Below are positions 25,459 to 36,300 of a stretch of 64,000 nt of DNA, one piece after another. Source of the DNA: Lewinella sp. 4G2 (GTDB taxonomy: Bacteria; Bacteroidota; Bacteroidia; Chitinophagales; Saprospiraceae); assembly GCF_001625015.1 (NCBI RefSeq), contig NZ_LVWJ02000011.1, positions 334,649 through 398,648 of the forward strand. Reading direction: 5' to 3'. The stretch's first letter is position 1; the number at the start of each line of letters is the position of its first letter. The notes below the pieces were generated by a model. That model was not told the DNA's origin. It did not search any database and saw only the letters and a program-made list of their open reading frames with translations. A program made the translations under genes and the position numbers.

Positions 25459-25673
25459 CGACCACGCAACAATGCTGCCGGCTAGCTTGTAAGTATTTCG
25501 TTGTCTTGAGCTTTTCTGACTTTTCGCGGTAAGATTTACGCCGCCGTTTCTATCACCTGAGCCCACTTTTAAGTTTCACACCCCTTGAAATCGTTGATGT
25601 TTGGCCCCGCTTGCGGGGGCACGACCAAACCAGTCTCCACGCTTGAGGGCACACCGCTTTTACACGCACACAC

Positions 25674-26654
25674 ATGTTAAACCAAGTCACTTACTTCGAG
25701 CGTCTGCTCGCTTTGCACCCCAGCAAATTTGAAATGGCTAAACGCCTGACGAGCATTCTATCCATCAGTAGCGATGCTGTTTACCGGCGCATCCGCGGTG
25801 ATACCGCGCTGACGACCGACGAGCTTTTTGAGCTGCAGCGGCACTTCCACGTGAATCTAACCGACTCCGCGAGCGCGGGTATGTTCGAGTTCAATTTCGC
25901 CGAGCGGGAAATCAAGAGCCCGGGTGATTACGTCGACCAATTGGAGGCGCGGATGGCCATGGTCAAAGAACTAACTGGCTTGCGGCTACTGATCGCCAAC
26001 CCGGGGCTACCCTTCTTTCACGAAATGATCTGGCCCCGGCTATTTGCCTTCAAACTATACATCTACGGCAGCACGGTGTGGAACTTTAGTGGGTGGCAGG
26101 ACCTGAAATTCAAGCCGGAAGTCATCGATCAAAAGGTGCTGGACCGCGCCTTCGCCATCGGTGAATACTCCTACACCGTACCGGGCATCGAGTTGTGGAC
26201 GCTCGGTATCCTCCACGCTACGCTGGACCAGATCGAGTTCATGCACCTGGCCGGCAAGTTTGCCGACGATGAGCAGGCCGACCTCTTACTGAGAGAACTG
26301 AGTAGTTTGGTTGATCACCTCGCGGAAATGTCCAGTACGGGCCGCAAATTCGTACCGGGAGCGGACCCAGAGCAGGGCGCCCTATTTTCCCCAGCCCACA
26401 ACGAATTGGCCAACAACGATAACGTGGTGGTCATTGAATCCGACCAGGCCACCACGCTCTTCGCCACCTTCATTACGCCCAACTTCCTGCAAACGGTAAA
26501 CCCTACTGTAGTGGGCCTGACGCAAAAATGGTTCCACGGTATTGATGCCCTTTCTACCCCACTCGGGGCTACCGCCGGGCGGCAGCGGGGTTGGTATTTC
26601 AAGCGGCTACGGAAGCAGTTAAAGGATGTTCGAAACCGGATTGAAAACGAGTAG
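25674..26654 (+). CDS. Helix-turn-helix protein of unknown role
   Basis: The 326-residue protein begins with a helix-turn-helix-like segment (FEMAKRLTSILSISSDAVYRRIRGDTALTTDELFELQRHF, about 18-58) that resembles the Cro/XRE fold. The long C-terminal part (about 70-326) is helical and aromatic, without a known ligand-binding signature. This N-HTH plus large helical domain form occurs in Bacteroidota regulators, but I cannot name a family. It stands alone, with 215 bp of gene-free sequence before it and convergence on the DUF4294 gene after it. A DNA-binding role is inference. Confidence 0.7.
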   Translation: MLNQVTYFERLLALHPSKFEMAKRLTSILSISSDAVYRRIRGDTALTTDELFELQRHFHVNLTDSASAGMFEFNFAEREIKSPGDYVDQLEARMAMVKELTGLRLLIANPGLPFFHEMIWPRLFAFKLYIYGSTVWNFSGWQDLKFKPEVIDQKVLDRAFAIGEYSYTVPGIELWTLGILHATLDQIEFMHLAGKFADDEQADLLLRELSSLVDHLAEMSSTGRKFVPGADPEQGALFSPAHNELANNDNVVVIESDQATTLFATFITPNFLQTVNPTVVGLTQKWFHGIDALSTPLGATAGRQRGWYFKRLRKQLKDVRNRIENE

Positions 26655-26750
26655 AATTAAAAATTAATTCTGAGTCGCCACGCGTTATGCGAATTTTGCA
26701 ACTCACGTAAGGGCCCTAAATATATCTTCGCACCAGAATTGACGGACTCC

Positions 26751-26868
26751 GGAAAGTGACACTGTTCAAACTCTATTTTTATTGTAATCTCAGTTTTAGA
26801 ACCGATCACCACATTAGTGGTCATCGGTTTTGCTGATTCTAGGGGTCTGCTCTTCCGGGTCACTTTCC
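26751..26868. other. Nested inverted repeats between convergent genes
   Basis: GGAAAGTGAC (26751-26760) and GTCACTTTCC (26859-26868) form outer arms. Inside, AACCGATCACCAC (26800-26812) and GTGGTCATCGGTT (26817-26829) form a 13 bp stem with one mismatch and loop ATTA, followed by TTTT on the plus strand. It can serve as a terminator for the HTH gene and perhaps for DUF4294. A -7-like TATCTTCG with CACC lies just before it at 26723-26730, so a small transcript is also possible. Confidence 0.55.
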
Positions 26869-26886
26869 CCGAACGGTAAACTAGAA

Positions 26887-27522
26887 TCACCTGACCTCGA
26901 CCGCGGTACTGTCCAGTTCTACGGTGGGAATCTCGTAGCTGACGTTAAAATCGTCAATCACCGCATCCAGGATCTTATCCTCTCCGACGGTGTACTGCTG
27001 CTTTAATTTGTGGCCGTAGAGCCCGCCGAGGGTAGCCCAGTAGCGCGCCGTCATCCCGCCCCTGAGTTCCTTGATGAGGTCGTAGATCGGCGTATCGATC
27101 TCGTTTTCGATCATCGCGATCAGGATCTTGCCCTGGGTTTTGGACATCTTTTTCAGCGGCTCCTCAAACTTCTCCTGCAGCTCTTTTTGCAGGTTTTTGT
27201 TGTAGCGTTTGCGCTCCTTTTTGCTCATGTTCTGCGTCATGTATTCCGTCTCCCGGAAGATCCGGATGGCGTCCACGGCGAAGGGATAGGCACGTTGCGC
27301 GTAGATCCGGTAGCGGCGGTAAAGCTTAAAATCCTCCTCCGAATCGAAGGCCTCGGGCGAAGTCACCGACATATCGTCCAGCTGTGCGACGATCAGCGTA
27401 TCCCCACAATCGTCCACGACGTAGGGGTAATATTTCCCGTCCACCTTAGTGTACCCACTATTCTGGGCGCTGACGCAGGTACCGAGCAAGGACAAGCAAA
27501 GAAGGGTGAATAGAATGCGCAT
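26887..27522 (-). CDS. DUF4294 family protein
   Basis: The 211-residue protein has a signal peptide (ILFTLLCLSLLGTCVSAQ) and the DUF4294 body: YPYVVDDCGDTLIVAQLDDMSV, RRYRIYAQRAYPFAVDAIRIFRE, KKERKRYNKNLQKELQEKFEEPLKKMSKTQGKILIAMIENEI, and RGGMTARYWATLGGLYGHKLKQQY. The family is confined largely to Bacteroidota and its function is unknown; export to the periplasm is implied. It is monocistronic here. Confidence 0.9.
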   Translation of the reverse strand: MRILFTLLCLSLLGTCVSAQNSGYTKVDGKYYPYVVDDCGDTLIVAQLDDMSVTSPEAFDSEEDFKLYRRYRIYAQRAYPFAVDAIRIFRETEYMTQNMSKKERKRYNKNLQKELQEKFEEPLKKMSKTQGKILIAMIENEIDTPIYDLIKELRGGMTARYWATLGGLYGHKLKQQYTVGEDKILDAVIDDFNVSYEIPTVELDSTAVEVR

Positions 27523-27685
27523 GGGGTATTCGTTAGGCTACTACTATAAATGTTTTTCCGAGGGGGAAAGGTGTACAGGGTTTTGTTAAAAGATTTGGGT
27601 TGAGTAACCGAAATAGAGTGGTAACCAATTGGTTGAGCACTTAAAAAGGACTCCTATTTATTTCTCGTCAGCCCAAAAATAACGA

Positions 27686-27711
27686 AGGCGGCACCATTAC
27701 TAGTACCGCCT
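27686..27711 (-). terminator. Terminator after the beta-helix protein gene
   Basis: On the minus strand AGGCGGTAC and GTGCCGCCT pair over nine positions with one weak pair, around an 8 nt loop. TTCGTTATTTTT follows. It sits 30 bp past the stop of the 1801-residue gene. Confidence 0.65.
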
Positions 27712-27740
27712 CCGCTGGATGAATCGAAATCTGTTCTCGG

Positions 27741-30700
27741 CTACTGTGGATTGGGCCGGCCAATCACAATGGTCAGGTTTTTACCCCGGAAATCGGTCAC
27801 CTCCGGGTAAGTACCTCCCGGGCTGATGAACATCTTACCCGGTGCGGTGGACGCCGTGATGGCATCGTTGATGGTTGCGTACCAAAGTTGCGTTTCTTCC
27901 AGGAAGACCCTTCCGTTCAAAGCTTCGCCGATGACCACGATCTGGGTGGAAGCAGCCGAACTGCTCGTCACGTCGATGGTAGCCGTCTTGGAACCAGCCA
28001 TACTCGGGTCAAACTCAACTTCGATGGTGGCCGACTCATTCGGTGCCAGCGTGGTGGTGGAAGGCGTACCCACCACAAAGTCAGCACTCGAAGATTGAAA
28101 GCTGAGCCCGGTTACGTTAGCATTACCAGTATTTTGGATGGTAAAGGTCCGCGTCACGCGAGCGGCATTCTCGATGATGGTGGTACCGAAGTTGGTACTG
28201 ACCTGCCCCGTTTCCACGAGGTTACCGCAGGCGACGACGACGTTACGCGTTACCTGAGTGGCCGCGTTACCCGCGTCATCCATAACGTTGAAGGTGACGG
28301 GGTAGGTCCCGGCCGTGGTCAGATCTACCTGAGAGTCATCAACCGTGATGTTGTTACTCAACCCACAATTATCAGTAGCCGTAGCGCCGGGGTCGGAGTA
28401 GGTTCCGCTAGTACACGTCAGCATCAGTGGGTTGGCACCGATGAGCGCAATGGTAGGCGCAGTCTGGTCCAGCACCGTCAGCACGATCTGGCAAGCCGTT
28501 GCCCCGGAGGTGTTCCCCGCAACGTCGCTGAGGGTTAGGTTGACCGTAAGGGTGCTGTTGTTGGTCTGGCCGGTCACGATACCACTGACGGATTGCTGTA
28601 CGGTGTTGGTACCCAGATTACAGTTGTCCATCGCATCCGTAATTCCTGTGGTCAGATCCGGCACCATTACGGCGCAGTTGGGGTCTCCGTTCATGACCAC
28701 GTTGCGGGCCGTTGGGCTGGGGCAGGTAAAGGTTGGCGGGGTGTTATCCGTACCCGCCGCGACCGTTACCGTAGAGGCAAAGGTGTCGTCACAGGTAGCG
28801 TCGTCAGTATCGGCGACGGAGATGGTGTATCCTCCGGCGGCCAGATTAGTGAAGTTCCCATCTGTATTCGTGATTGGAGTTCCACCTCCCATCGGCGTTG
28901 CCGTGTAGGTGATGGGGGTGGTTGCATTATTACAGGAGGTGCAGGTAGCTACGACGGTGATGGAACCATCCGCGGCACCGGGGCAACCCTCCGCTGTGGG
29001 CGTAGCCGAAGTGATGCTGAGGTCACAGGCGGGAACCGCTGTCCCGGAAACCGTGAAGGTATAAGGGTCGGCTCCCGGCAGACAGGCATCGGAATTAACG
29101 GTCACGGTAGCCGTGTTGCTTCCGGCGGCCAATGGGGCGTACCGAACGGTAAAGGTGGCCGTAGCACCACCGGCGACGGTAGTTGGAAGTGTGCCCACTA
29201 ACGCAAAGCGCATCCCCTGAGTGACGTCAATACTGGAGATGTTCAGCGGAGAACCGCCTGAGTTGGAGATGGTGAAGGTCCGGTCCACGGTCGTTCCGAC
29301 GAATACGTTGTTGCCAAAGTCCGTGTCGTTAGTGGCCGAGGCAGTAGCCGCGCCATTGGTGATCGGGTTACCCGCACCGCTGAGGGCGATACGGCCTACG
29401 GTGATGGCGGGGGCTGCGGCTACGGGCGCCGTTGAGAAGGTGGTAGTATTCAGGATGTTCGAAGCACCGCTACTATTGGACATATTGTAAGTATCACCGG
29501 AGCCATTATCGGAGGAAGAGCCGTCAGCAGCGCCCCAGTAATTGCCGGATGCGTCGATTTTGCTACCATTAATCAGGACGATAGCATCAGTCGAGTTACA
29601 AGCAAAATTGTTATTGATGATCTTCAATTCTTCATCGCTGGAATTAGCGGAGAAGTTTGCGCTGACGCCGATACTATTACCCTCCAGCGTATTCTCCGAC
29701 AGAGTAGTATTGGTAAGTACGATATTGCCACCAGTACTTATGTTAATCGCCCGAAAACGGTCCTTCACCCGGTTCTTCGTAATGAGTGCGGGCGAAGAAT
29801 TATTGACGCTAATGGCCGTGCTCCCTTGGTTGAGGTTAAGTCCGGCAGCCAGGCTGGGAATGTTTACCCCCTGAATGGTGACGTTATCACAATCGTCTAC
29901 TCGCAATACGTCCGCGAAGACCTGTTCATAGGCGTCGGTAGCCTTCATAACTACCTCGCTATTCGCAAGCGTGCCGTCAGAGATTTTGAGATCTTCAATA
30001 CCGGTTAGGCGATAAGCGCGACTACAGTCTACGAATGCATTGTCCTCAACAAATAAGCGCTTATTGGTGTTGGCGTTTGTCGTGAGATTAGTCAATGTGA
30101 TGGCGCTTCGCGTACTGTTCCCTTCCACCCGGGTTAGTACGTTGTCCGTAATGGTTACATCACTAGTACGGTTAACGAGCACGGCGAAGAACTTAAGGTC
30201 TGGAAAGGCGGAATTCGTCACCGCTACGCGTTCACACAGGTCTAGCGAGGCACCTTGGTCGCGATTACCAATTGTAATATCATCCAGCGTTACTTGCTCA
30301 CAATTTTCCACGGTCATCCCCGTACCGCTTTTATTCGTGCCGGAAAAGCTGATATCGAATCCACTGACGGTCAAATTATCGCATTCACTGAAGTACAGTG
30401 GGAGGGTGGTGCACTCCTTAAGTCCATCACCATCAGCGATCAGCACTTCCGGTGATCCAGACGTTGCAAGGATGGGATTATCAATTCCGGTGATGCGAAA
30501 ACCGCGTGGGCATGCATTCATATCGTTACCCCTTACGTTCATACGCAGACCATTTGCATCCGGGGTTATCGTGGCGAGACTAATGGCTGCGTAGTTTGTT
30601 GCGGTGGCACTTTGATTAATGACGTTATTAAGAATGCTTGCTCCTTTACAACGGAAAATGGAGATGGCATTACGCTGGGAACTATTCACCGTACAGTTCT

Positions 30701-33146
30701 GCACGGTCAGTGTTTCCGTATTCGTAACCTTTATGCCTTCCACTCGCTTACCAACCGTTACGTTATCAATCAATAGGTTAGGACAATTGTTGGCGTCAAT
30801 GCCGGTTCCACTCGTACCACCTCCAGTATGGCTGAGGTCAAAATCTCTAAGGTTAAGATTTGCGCAGTTATTGGCATATATTATCGTTGCTCGCGCAGTC
30901 TTATGGCCATCGCTATCCCGTAACAGTATTTCTGGATCAGTACTCGTGACGCTTGAATTTTTCAGCGTAACGTCTGGAATGCCAATAATCTGTAGTACGT
31001 TCTCATCATTGGAGAAGGTATTATTTCGAACGTTCATACGGTTACCCGCGCTTCCGGTAATATTACTCAATTGGATGGAAGAGCTACCGTTACCTGCGCC
31101 CGTATCGGTAAAAGCATTGCCCGTCACGGTATGTCCGGTACCTCGGTCAATTCTAACTCCTTCCCGAAATAAAGTGGTAAATGTGGAGCTTGTTACACTG
31201 GTAGTATTACAATTCAATAACTGCACTCCTCTTTCTCGTGCTGAACTTACCAACCGGTCAATTGTCACGCCGTCGCTATTTAACACCAAAATACTATTGC
31301 CCCGCCTAGCCGTACTACCCAGTGGGTCTACGTAGGAGAGATCAAAGTTTTCGAGTATCAGGTTATCGCAGTTGTCACACGTAAGCACCGTCCCCGTAGT
31401 ACTCTTGTGGCCGTCAGTATCCTTGAGTAAAATTTCGGGGTCCGTGGGCGAGAGGACAGTGTTCCTAAGCTTCAGTCCGCTAACATTTTTTACGGATAGC
31501 GTACTACCTCCACCGGAAATAGAGTTATTTCGAACGTTAAGGCGGCTTCCAGCTACCCCCGTTATATCATGTACTTTAATGTAAGTAGCACTAATATTCG
31601 TAGCACCATTACTAAACATATTATTAGTAATGGTGTGGTTAGTCCCCAGCCGAACATTAACATTGTCTCCTTTGACATTGGAGAAGCTGGAATTTATTAT
31701 TTCAGTACCCGTACAGGTAAATAGCTCAATGCCTTTATCGCGTCTATCCACCGTAAGGTTATCCACCGATAAGTTATCACACAAGCTTGCGCTGATGGCC
31801 GTACCGCGTATGTTTGACCCATTTGGATCCACATAAGAAAGGTCAAAATTATCCAGGCTGAGATTGTCGCAATTCGCCAGCTTGAGTACCGTACCAGACA
31901 TGTCTACTCCTACGTTTGTAGGTAGTAAAATTTCGGGGCTTCCCGAATTCGCAATGGTGAGATTATCCATCGCTTGAATCAGCAGAGCATTACTACCGAA
32001 TTGAAAGCTGTTTCCAGATACCGATAGACGATTACCACCTACACCTGCACTGATGTTATTGAGGCTAAGCGCCGCCTGCCCGGCGTCAAAGTTGCTACTG
32101 AGGAAAGTATTGTTTTGAATCGTTACGTCTGAGCCCATTACCACCTGCAAACCATTCTTTTGAATATTCTCGAAGATTGAATTCTCCACCACAACGATGT
32201 CTGCATCCCTAATAAATATGCCTTCAAACAAATGCTTGGCGATGACATTGCGGATAGTGAGGTTATCACAATTGTTGATGTTCATTGCATCTCCACGCCG
32301 GAAGGTAGTGCCAGCTTGATCGTAGCTTACATTAATACCATCGATGGTAGCATTATGGCAATTAGATATTCCCAACTTACGCCCATTCGTTGACGTAATC
32401 TCCGCCCCCTGGATCTGAACTTCATCGGCAGCTGTGATTCCGATGGTGATGTCACCAATATTGTTGAAGTTGAAAGCCGCACCACCGTTCGTAATAACAT
32501 TACCGCGTATATTCAACAAGCGCGGCGCTCCACCAACTCCCTGGATGCTCCCAAGGTCGATGTGAGTCGTATTGCTTTTTGCACCATTGAAAGCGTTATT
32601 GGTGACGGTAACGTCCGCCGCATCTAATATCTTGACAGCGTTTCCAACGTTAGTGAACACCATATCCGTCACGCTTACTTTCACCGCTTGGTTCGTGTGG
32701 ACGCCGCCCACTTTACCCTGGTTAAAGTTCGTATTGGTCGAAGCAATCTCTAGCCCGAGGACGGTCAGTTCCATCACTGGAGTATTACCCAGCGTTTTGA
32801 AAACCCCGGAACTATTGCGGTCACTCTCAATCTTCACCGTAGGCATCCCGGCCGCGTAGCCCATCGACGTTGATCCATCAATGGTCAGATCATCAGAGAT
32901 TGCAATCATATCAACAGTACTCAGCGAGATAGTACCGGAAAAACCCGCAAACGAGATGATGTCCGGCCCCGCCGTAGTATTAGCCTGATCTATAGCCCAA
33001 CGCAGCGAGCCTGCCGTGTTAATGTCGTCACTGTCGTTGGTGACGATGAAAGTGGCCGCCTTTAGCGAAGTCGCCGCGGTAAAAAACACGAGCAGCAGTG
33101 CCACGATAGGGCGTAGCTGCGGAATAAAAGTTCTGTGGTGGAACAT
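27741..33146 (-). CDS. Secreted right-handed beta-helix surface protein
   Basis: The 1801-residue protein has a signal peptide (VALLLVFFTAATSLKAATF). A CSLREA-like start (DINTAGSLRWAIDQANTTAGPDIISF) leads into about 1200 residues of parallel beta-helix with an internal supra-repeat of about 165-168 residues. After it come a choice-of-anchor/ASH-like domain (FTISNSGGSPLNISSIDV...FTVSGT), a SprB-like domain (CDLSITSATPTAEGCPGAADG), HYR and DUF5011-like domains (TFTCPSPTARNVVMNGD and GTYSDPGATATDNCG), and a second ASH-like domain. The protein ends at VIGRPNPQ, just after a second beta-helix seems to begin, with no T9SS domain. Sequence is AT-richer in the helix part. A terminator follows the stop. 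It may be truncated or held by another route. Confidence 0.85.
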   Translation of the reverse strand: MFHHRTFIPQLRPIVALLLVFFTAATSLKAATFIVTNDSDDINTAGSLRWAIDQANTTAGPDIISFAGFSGTISLSTVDMIAISDDLTIDGSTSMGYAAGMPTVKIESDRNSSGVFKTLGNTPVMELTVLGLEIASTNTNFNQGKVGGVHTNQAVKVSVTDMVFTNVGNAVKILDAADVTVTNNAFNGAKSNTTHIDLGSIQGVGGAPRLLNIRGNVITNGGAAFNFNNIGDITIGITAADEVQIQGAEITSTNGRKLGISNCHNATIDGINVSYDQAGTTFRRGDAMNINNCDNLTIRNVIAKHLFEGIFIRDADIVVVENSIFENIQKNGLQVVMGSDVTIQNNTFLSSNFDAGQAALSLNNISAGVGGNRLSVSGNSFQFGSNALLIQAMDNLTIANSGSPEILLPTNVGVDMSGTVLKLANCDNLSLDNFDLSYVDPNGSNIRGTAISASLCDNLSVDNLTVDRRDKGIELFTCTGTEIINSSFSNVKGDNVNVRLGTNHTITNNMFSNGATNISATYIKVHDITGVAGSRLNVRNNSISGGGSTLSVKNVSGLKLRNTVLSPTDPEILLKDTDGHKSTTGTVLTCDNCDNLILENFDLSYVDPLGSTARRGNSILVLNSDGVTIDRLVSSARERGVQLLNCNTTSVTSSTFTTLFREGVRIDRGTGHTVTGNAFTDTGAGNGSSSIQLSNITGSAGNRMNVRNNTFSNDENVLQIIGIPDVTLKNSSVTSTDPEILLRDSDGHKTARATIIYANNCANLNLRDFDLSHTGGGTSGTGIDANNCPNLLIDNVTVGKRVEGIKVTNTETLTVQNCTVNSSQRNAISIFRCKGASILNNVINQSATATNYAAISLATITPDANGLRMNVRGNDMNACPRGFRITGIDNPILATSGSPEVLIADGDGLKECTTLPLYFSECDNLTVSGFDISFSGTNKSGTGMTVENCEQVTLDDITIGNRDQGASLDLCERVAVTNSAFPDLKFFAVLVNRTSDVTITDNVLTRVEGNSTRSAITLTNLTTNANTNKRLFVEDNAFVDCSRAYRLTGIEDLKISDGTLANSEVVMKATDAYEQVFADVLRVDDCDNVTIQGVNIPSLAAGLNLNQGSTAISVNNSSPALITKNRVKDRFRAINISTGGNIVLTNTTLSENTLEGNSIGVSANFSANSSDEELKIINNNFACNSTDAIVLINGSKIDASGNYWGAADGSSSDNGSGDTYNMSNSSGASNILNTTTFSTAPVAAAPAITVGRIALSGAGNPITNGAATASATNDTDFGNNVFVGTTVDRTFTISNSGGSPLNISSIDVTQGMRFALVGTLPTTVAGGATATFTVRYAPLAAGSNTATVTVNSDACLPGADPYTFTVSGTAVPACDLSITSATPTAEGCPGAADGSITVVATCTSCNNATTPITYTATPMGGGTPITNTDGNFTNLAAGGYTISVADTDDATCDDTFASTVTVAAGTDNTPPTFTCPSPTARNVVMNGDPNCAVMVPDLTTGITDAMDNCNLGTNTVQQSVSGIVTGQTNNSTLTVNLTLSDVAGNTSGATACQIVLTVLDQTAPTIALIGANPLMLTCTSGTYSDPGATATDNCGLSNNITVDDSQVDLTTAGTYPVTFNVMDDAGNAATQVTRNVVVACGNLVETGQVSTNFGTTIIENAARVTRTFTIQNTGNANVTGLSFQSSSADFVVGTPSTTTLAPNESATIEVEFDPSMAGSKTATIDVTSSSAASTQIVVIGEALNGRVFLEETQLWYATINDAITASTAPGKMFISPGGTYPEVTDFRGKNLTIVIGRPNPQ
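29930..31945 (-). repeat. Supra-repeat of ~500 bp inside the beta-helix gene
   Basis: The landmark PEILL (or PEVLI, SEVVM) with a following DGxK or D recurs at about 31930, 31430, 30925, 30440 and 29945. Each unit repeats the order NCDNL-NFDLSY, NCDNL-ID-TV, R-GI-L, NHTITNN-F, ITG-AG-RLNVRNN and G-L-NS. Each of these short blocks is one or more turns of the helix. Spacing is 484-507 bp. Units are diverged in sequence, so the duplications are old, unlike the tandem arrays in the giant genes. Confidence 0.75.
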
Positions 33147-33373
33147 GACAGTGGTGAAGCAGCCAACCGCCGCGAGTACCTAGACCCTACGCCCAAATCA
33201 TGAAATTTGAATGCAGACGAACGAATAAGTGTGGTTAGACAGTGAAGGTAACGAAGAGGAAAGCCTGGTTAGTAGTTTAAATCGCGCGCAAGGTAATTAG
33301 ACTCAGGCGTCATTTCCAACCTTCACGTACACTTTCGGCCATTACGGAGAGGAATGGACATCCAACAAGAAAC

Positions 33374-36300
33374 CTACCGCAGCAAATTCACCACCCCACT
33401 CCCCAAGGTAACCTCCCCGTCCGACCAACGCACCCGGTACCGGACAATGTAAGTCCCCGTTGGCCGATCATCGCCGTCCCAGCCGGCGTTGAGGTCACCA
33501 GCCGGAAAGTCACCTGCGCGGAAGACTTCCCCGCCCCACCGGTCGTACACGGCCATTTCTTCCACCGTCGCCCTACCCGCGCGGGTGTAGACCATCAGAC
33601 GGTCGTTGACGCCATCACCGTTGGGGCTGAAGGCCGTGGGCAGGTAGGCATCCCGGCGGCGGGCGATTTGTACTAACGTGGAGTCGGTCGCCAGGCAGCC
33701 GGATTCATCCATTACCGTGGCAAATACCAATGTTGGATTCAGCGGCTCCATATCTAGGGCCGGGCAGTTAAGGCAGGTGGCCTCCGCCAGGGTATCACTC
33801 ACCAGGTAGCTGTATACGTAGCCACCGCGGCCCCCGTCGGCACTGGCGGGTAATTGAATGCGGTCCCCTTCGAGAACGACTACGTTATCGGGCAGATCCA
33901 CGGTGAGTGGAGCGGGGTCCGAAATGGTAAAGGTCTCCGTTACCTCACAGCCATTTCCGTATTGTATCGCTACGGTGTAGCCACCCGTCGCCACGCTGTC
34001 CAGCACTGCTGGGCTGGTAAAGAGAGAGTCGTTAACCCGTAAGCTTGTGGCACCAATCAAATCACCAATCAGGATACGCGCGTCGTCTGCGCCGGCGCAG
34101 GAGATGTCCAGCACCTCAACCAAGTCGTCGATCATGGGTGCGGTCGTCAGGCTGAACGTGTAATTCACCACGCTATCGCAAGTGCCGGGCCGGGTGAATC
34201 GCCGTTCCACCACCGTATCTCTGGCAACCGTGATTATCTCATCACCCACTGCTACTGGTCCCGCCTCGCACAGCGTTTCGGCCACGCTTACGGTAGTTTC
34301 CCGACCCACAAAAACCCGGTAGGTCTGGGCGCTGTCGCAGGTGCCAGGTTGGGGATATAATTCAGTAAAGACGGTATCCTGAGTAATAAAGTAGGTTCCT
34401 TGATCGGTTGTAAGCATCTCTGCATTACAGTAGTTCAGTACGGTCGTATTGGCTGCGCCTTCCTCCACGGAAATTTGATAGGTGACGGTACTGTCGCAAG
34501 CCCCCGCCGTAGGATATACCTCGGTGAAGGTGGTATCCTGGGTGACGAAGTAATCGGACCGCTCAGTAACGAACAACGTCGGCTCACAGAAGCGATCGGT
34601 GACCAGCATACTTGGCGCCTCGTCAATAAAGATGCGGTAGGTCTGGATGCTGTCGCATTCCCCCGGCCGTAAGTACGTTTCCTCGATCACCGTATCGCGG
34701 GTCACGAAATAGGTATCCTGCCCGGTCGTTACGGTGGAGGGGCCACATCTCCGGTCCCTTACCTCGGCACCCGCGGCAGCGCCCAACTGGACGGTGGTTA
34801 CGCGCGAACCCGTACATCCTTCTGCGGTGGTAAACGGCTCGTTGATCACCGTATCCTGAGTGACGAAGTAAGTCCCACCAGCAGTAACCACCGGCCCGGG
34901 CTGGCAGATAAACTCGTTAAATTGTTCGTCCACGGCGGGTCGAATCGTGACCGTGTAGGTATGCACGGAATCGCAAGTGCCAGGACGGACAAAGGTCTCC
35001 TCAATCACCGTATCCCGGGTAACGAAGTAGGTACTGATGCCAGTCGCGAAAGTCTCCGGACCACAGAGTTGGTCACTACTCGCCCCCGTTACCCCACTAC
35101 CAATCGTAACCGTGTAGGTATGCACGGAATCGCAGGTGCCAGGCCGGACAAAGGTTTCCTCAATAACCGTATCTCGTGTTATGAAATAGGTACCGAGGCC
35201 AGTCGTGTATAGTTCCGGACCACAAAGTTGGTCACTACTCGCCCCCGTCACCCCACTACCGATCGTGACCGTGTAGGTGTGCACGGAATCGCAAGTGCCG
35301 GGCCGGACAAAGGTTTCCTCAATCACCGTATCCCGCGTGACGAAGTAGGTGCTGAGACCAGTCGCGAAAGTCTCCGGACCACAAAGTTGGTCACTACTCG
35401 CCCCCATCACCCCACTACCGATGGTAACCGTGTAGGTATGCACGGAATCGCAAGTTCCGGGCCGAACAAAGGTTTCCTCAATCACCGTATCCTGCGTCAC
35501 GAAGTAGGTATTGAGACCAGCCGCGTAGGTCTCCGGACCACAAAGTTGGTCACTACTCGCCCCCGTCACCCCACTGCCGATCGTGACCGTGTAGGTATGC
35601 ACGGAATCGCAAGTGCCAGCACGGACGAAGGTCTCCTCAATCACCGTATCCCGCGTAACGAAGTAGGTACTAAGGCCGGTCGCAAAAGTCTCCGGGCCAC
35701 ACAAACTGAAGTCACTACCAGCCTGCACCGCGGGCGTAATGGTAACGCGGAAAACCTCAGTACTATCGCACCCCGCTGCGGAGGTAAAGCGCTCCGTAAT
35801 CACCGTATCCTGGGTAACGAAGTAGGACGCCGCACCCGTACTAACTAACTGCGGCCCACACTGGCTGACGGTAGTTTCATTCAAGAATAATTCGTTCACC
35901 GTAACCTCCGTGATGCGCAAACTGTCTCCTCCACTCTCGGCGACGTACCGCTCTCGGATCGTCGTATCCTGGGTAACGAAGTAATCCGCTTGCGGGGTGG
36001 TGAATAGCCCCGGCCCGCACTGGGTAGCGGTTCCCGTGGTGGTTACGGCAGACGGGCGGACGAGTACGTATGTCTGCATCGAATCGCAGCCATTACTCCC
36101 TACGTAAGTCTCCGTAATAATAGTATCACCATTGATCGCGTAGGTGCCCTGAGCGGTGATGAGGTTATCCTGATTAAAGGGATCAAAAGTGAGCGTGTCC
36201 CGCGTAAGGTCATTGACAGTCACCGAATAGGTGATTGTGCTATCACACCCCGTCACGCTGCTGTACAATTCGTTGATCAGGGTATCTTGCGTGACGAAGT

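Noticed and set aside
24130..25566. A 478-codon minus-strand frame over the amidohydrolase gene
   Set aside because: The plus strand has a signal peptide and full amidohydrolase metal motifs; the antisense frame is a GC-rich shadow with Arg-, Gly- and Val-rich composition.
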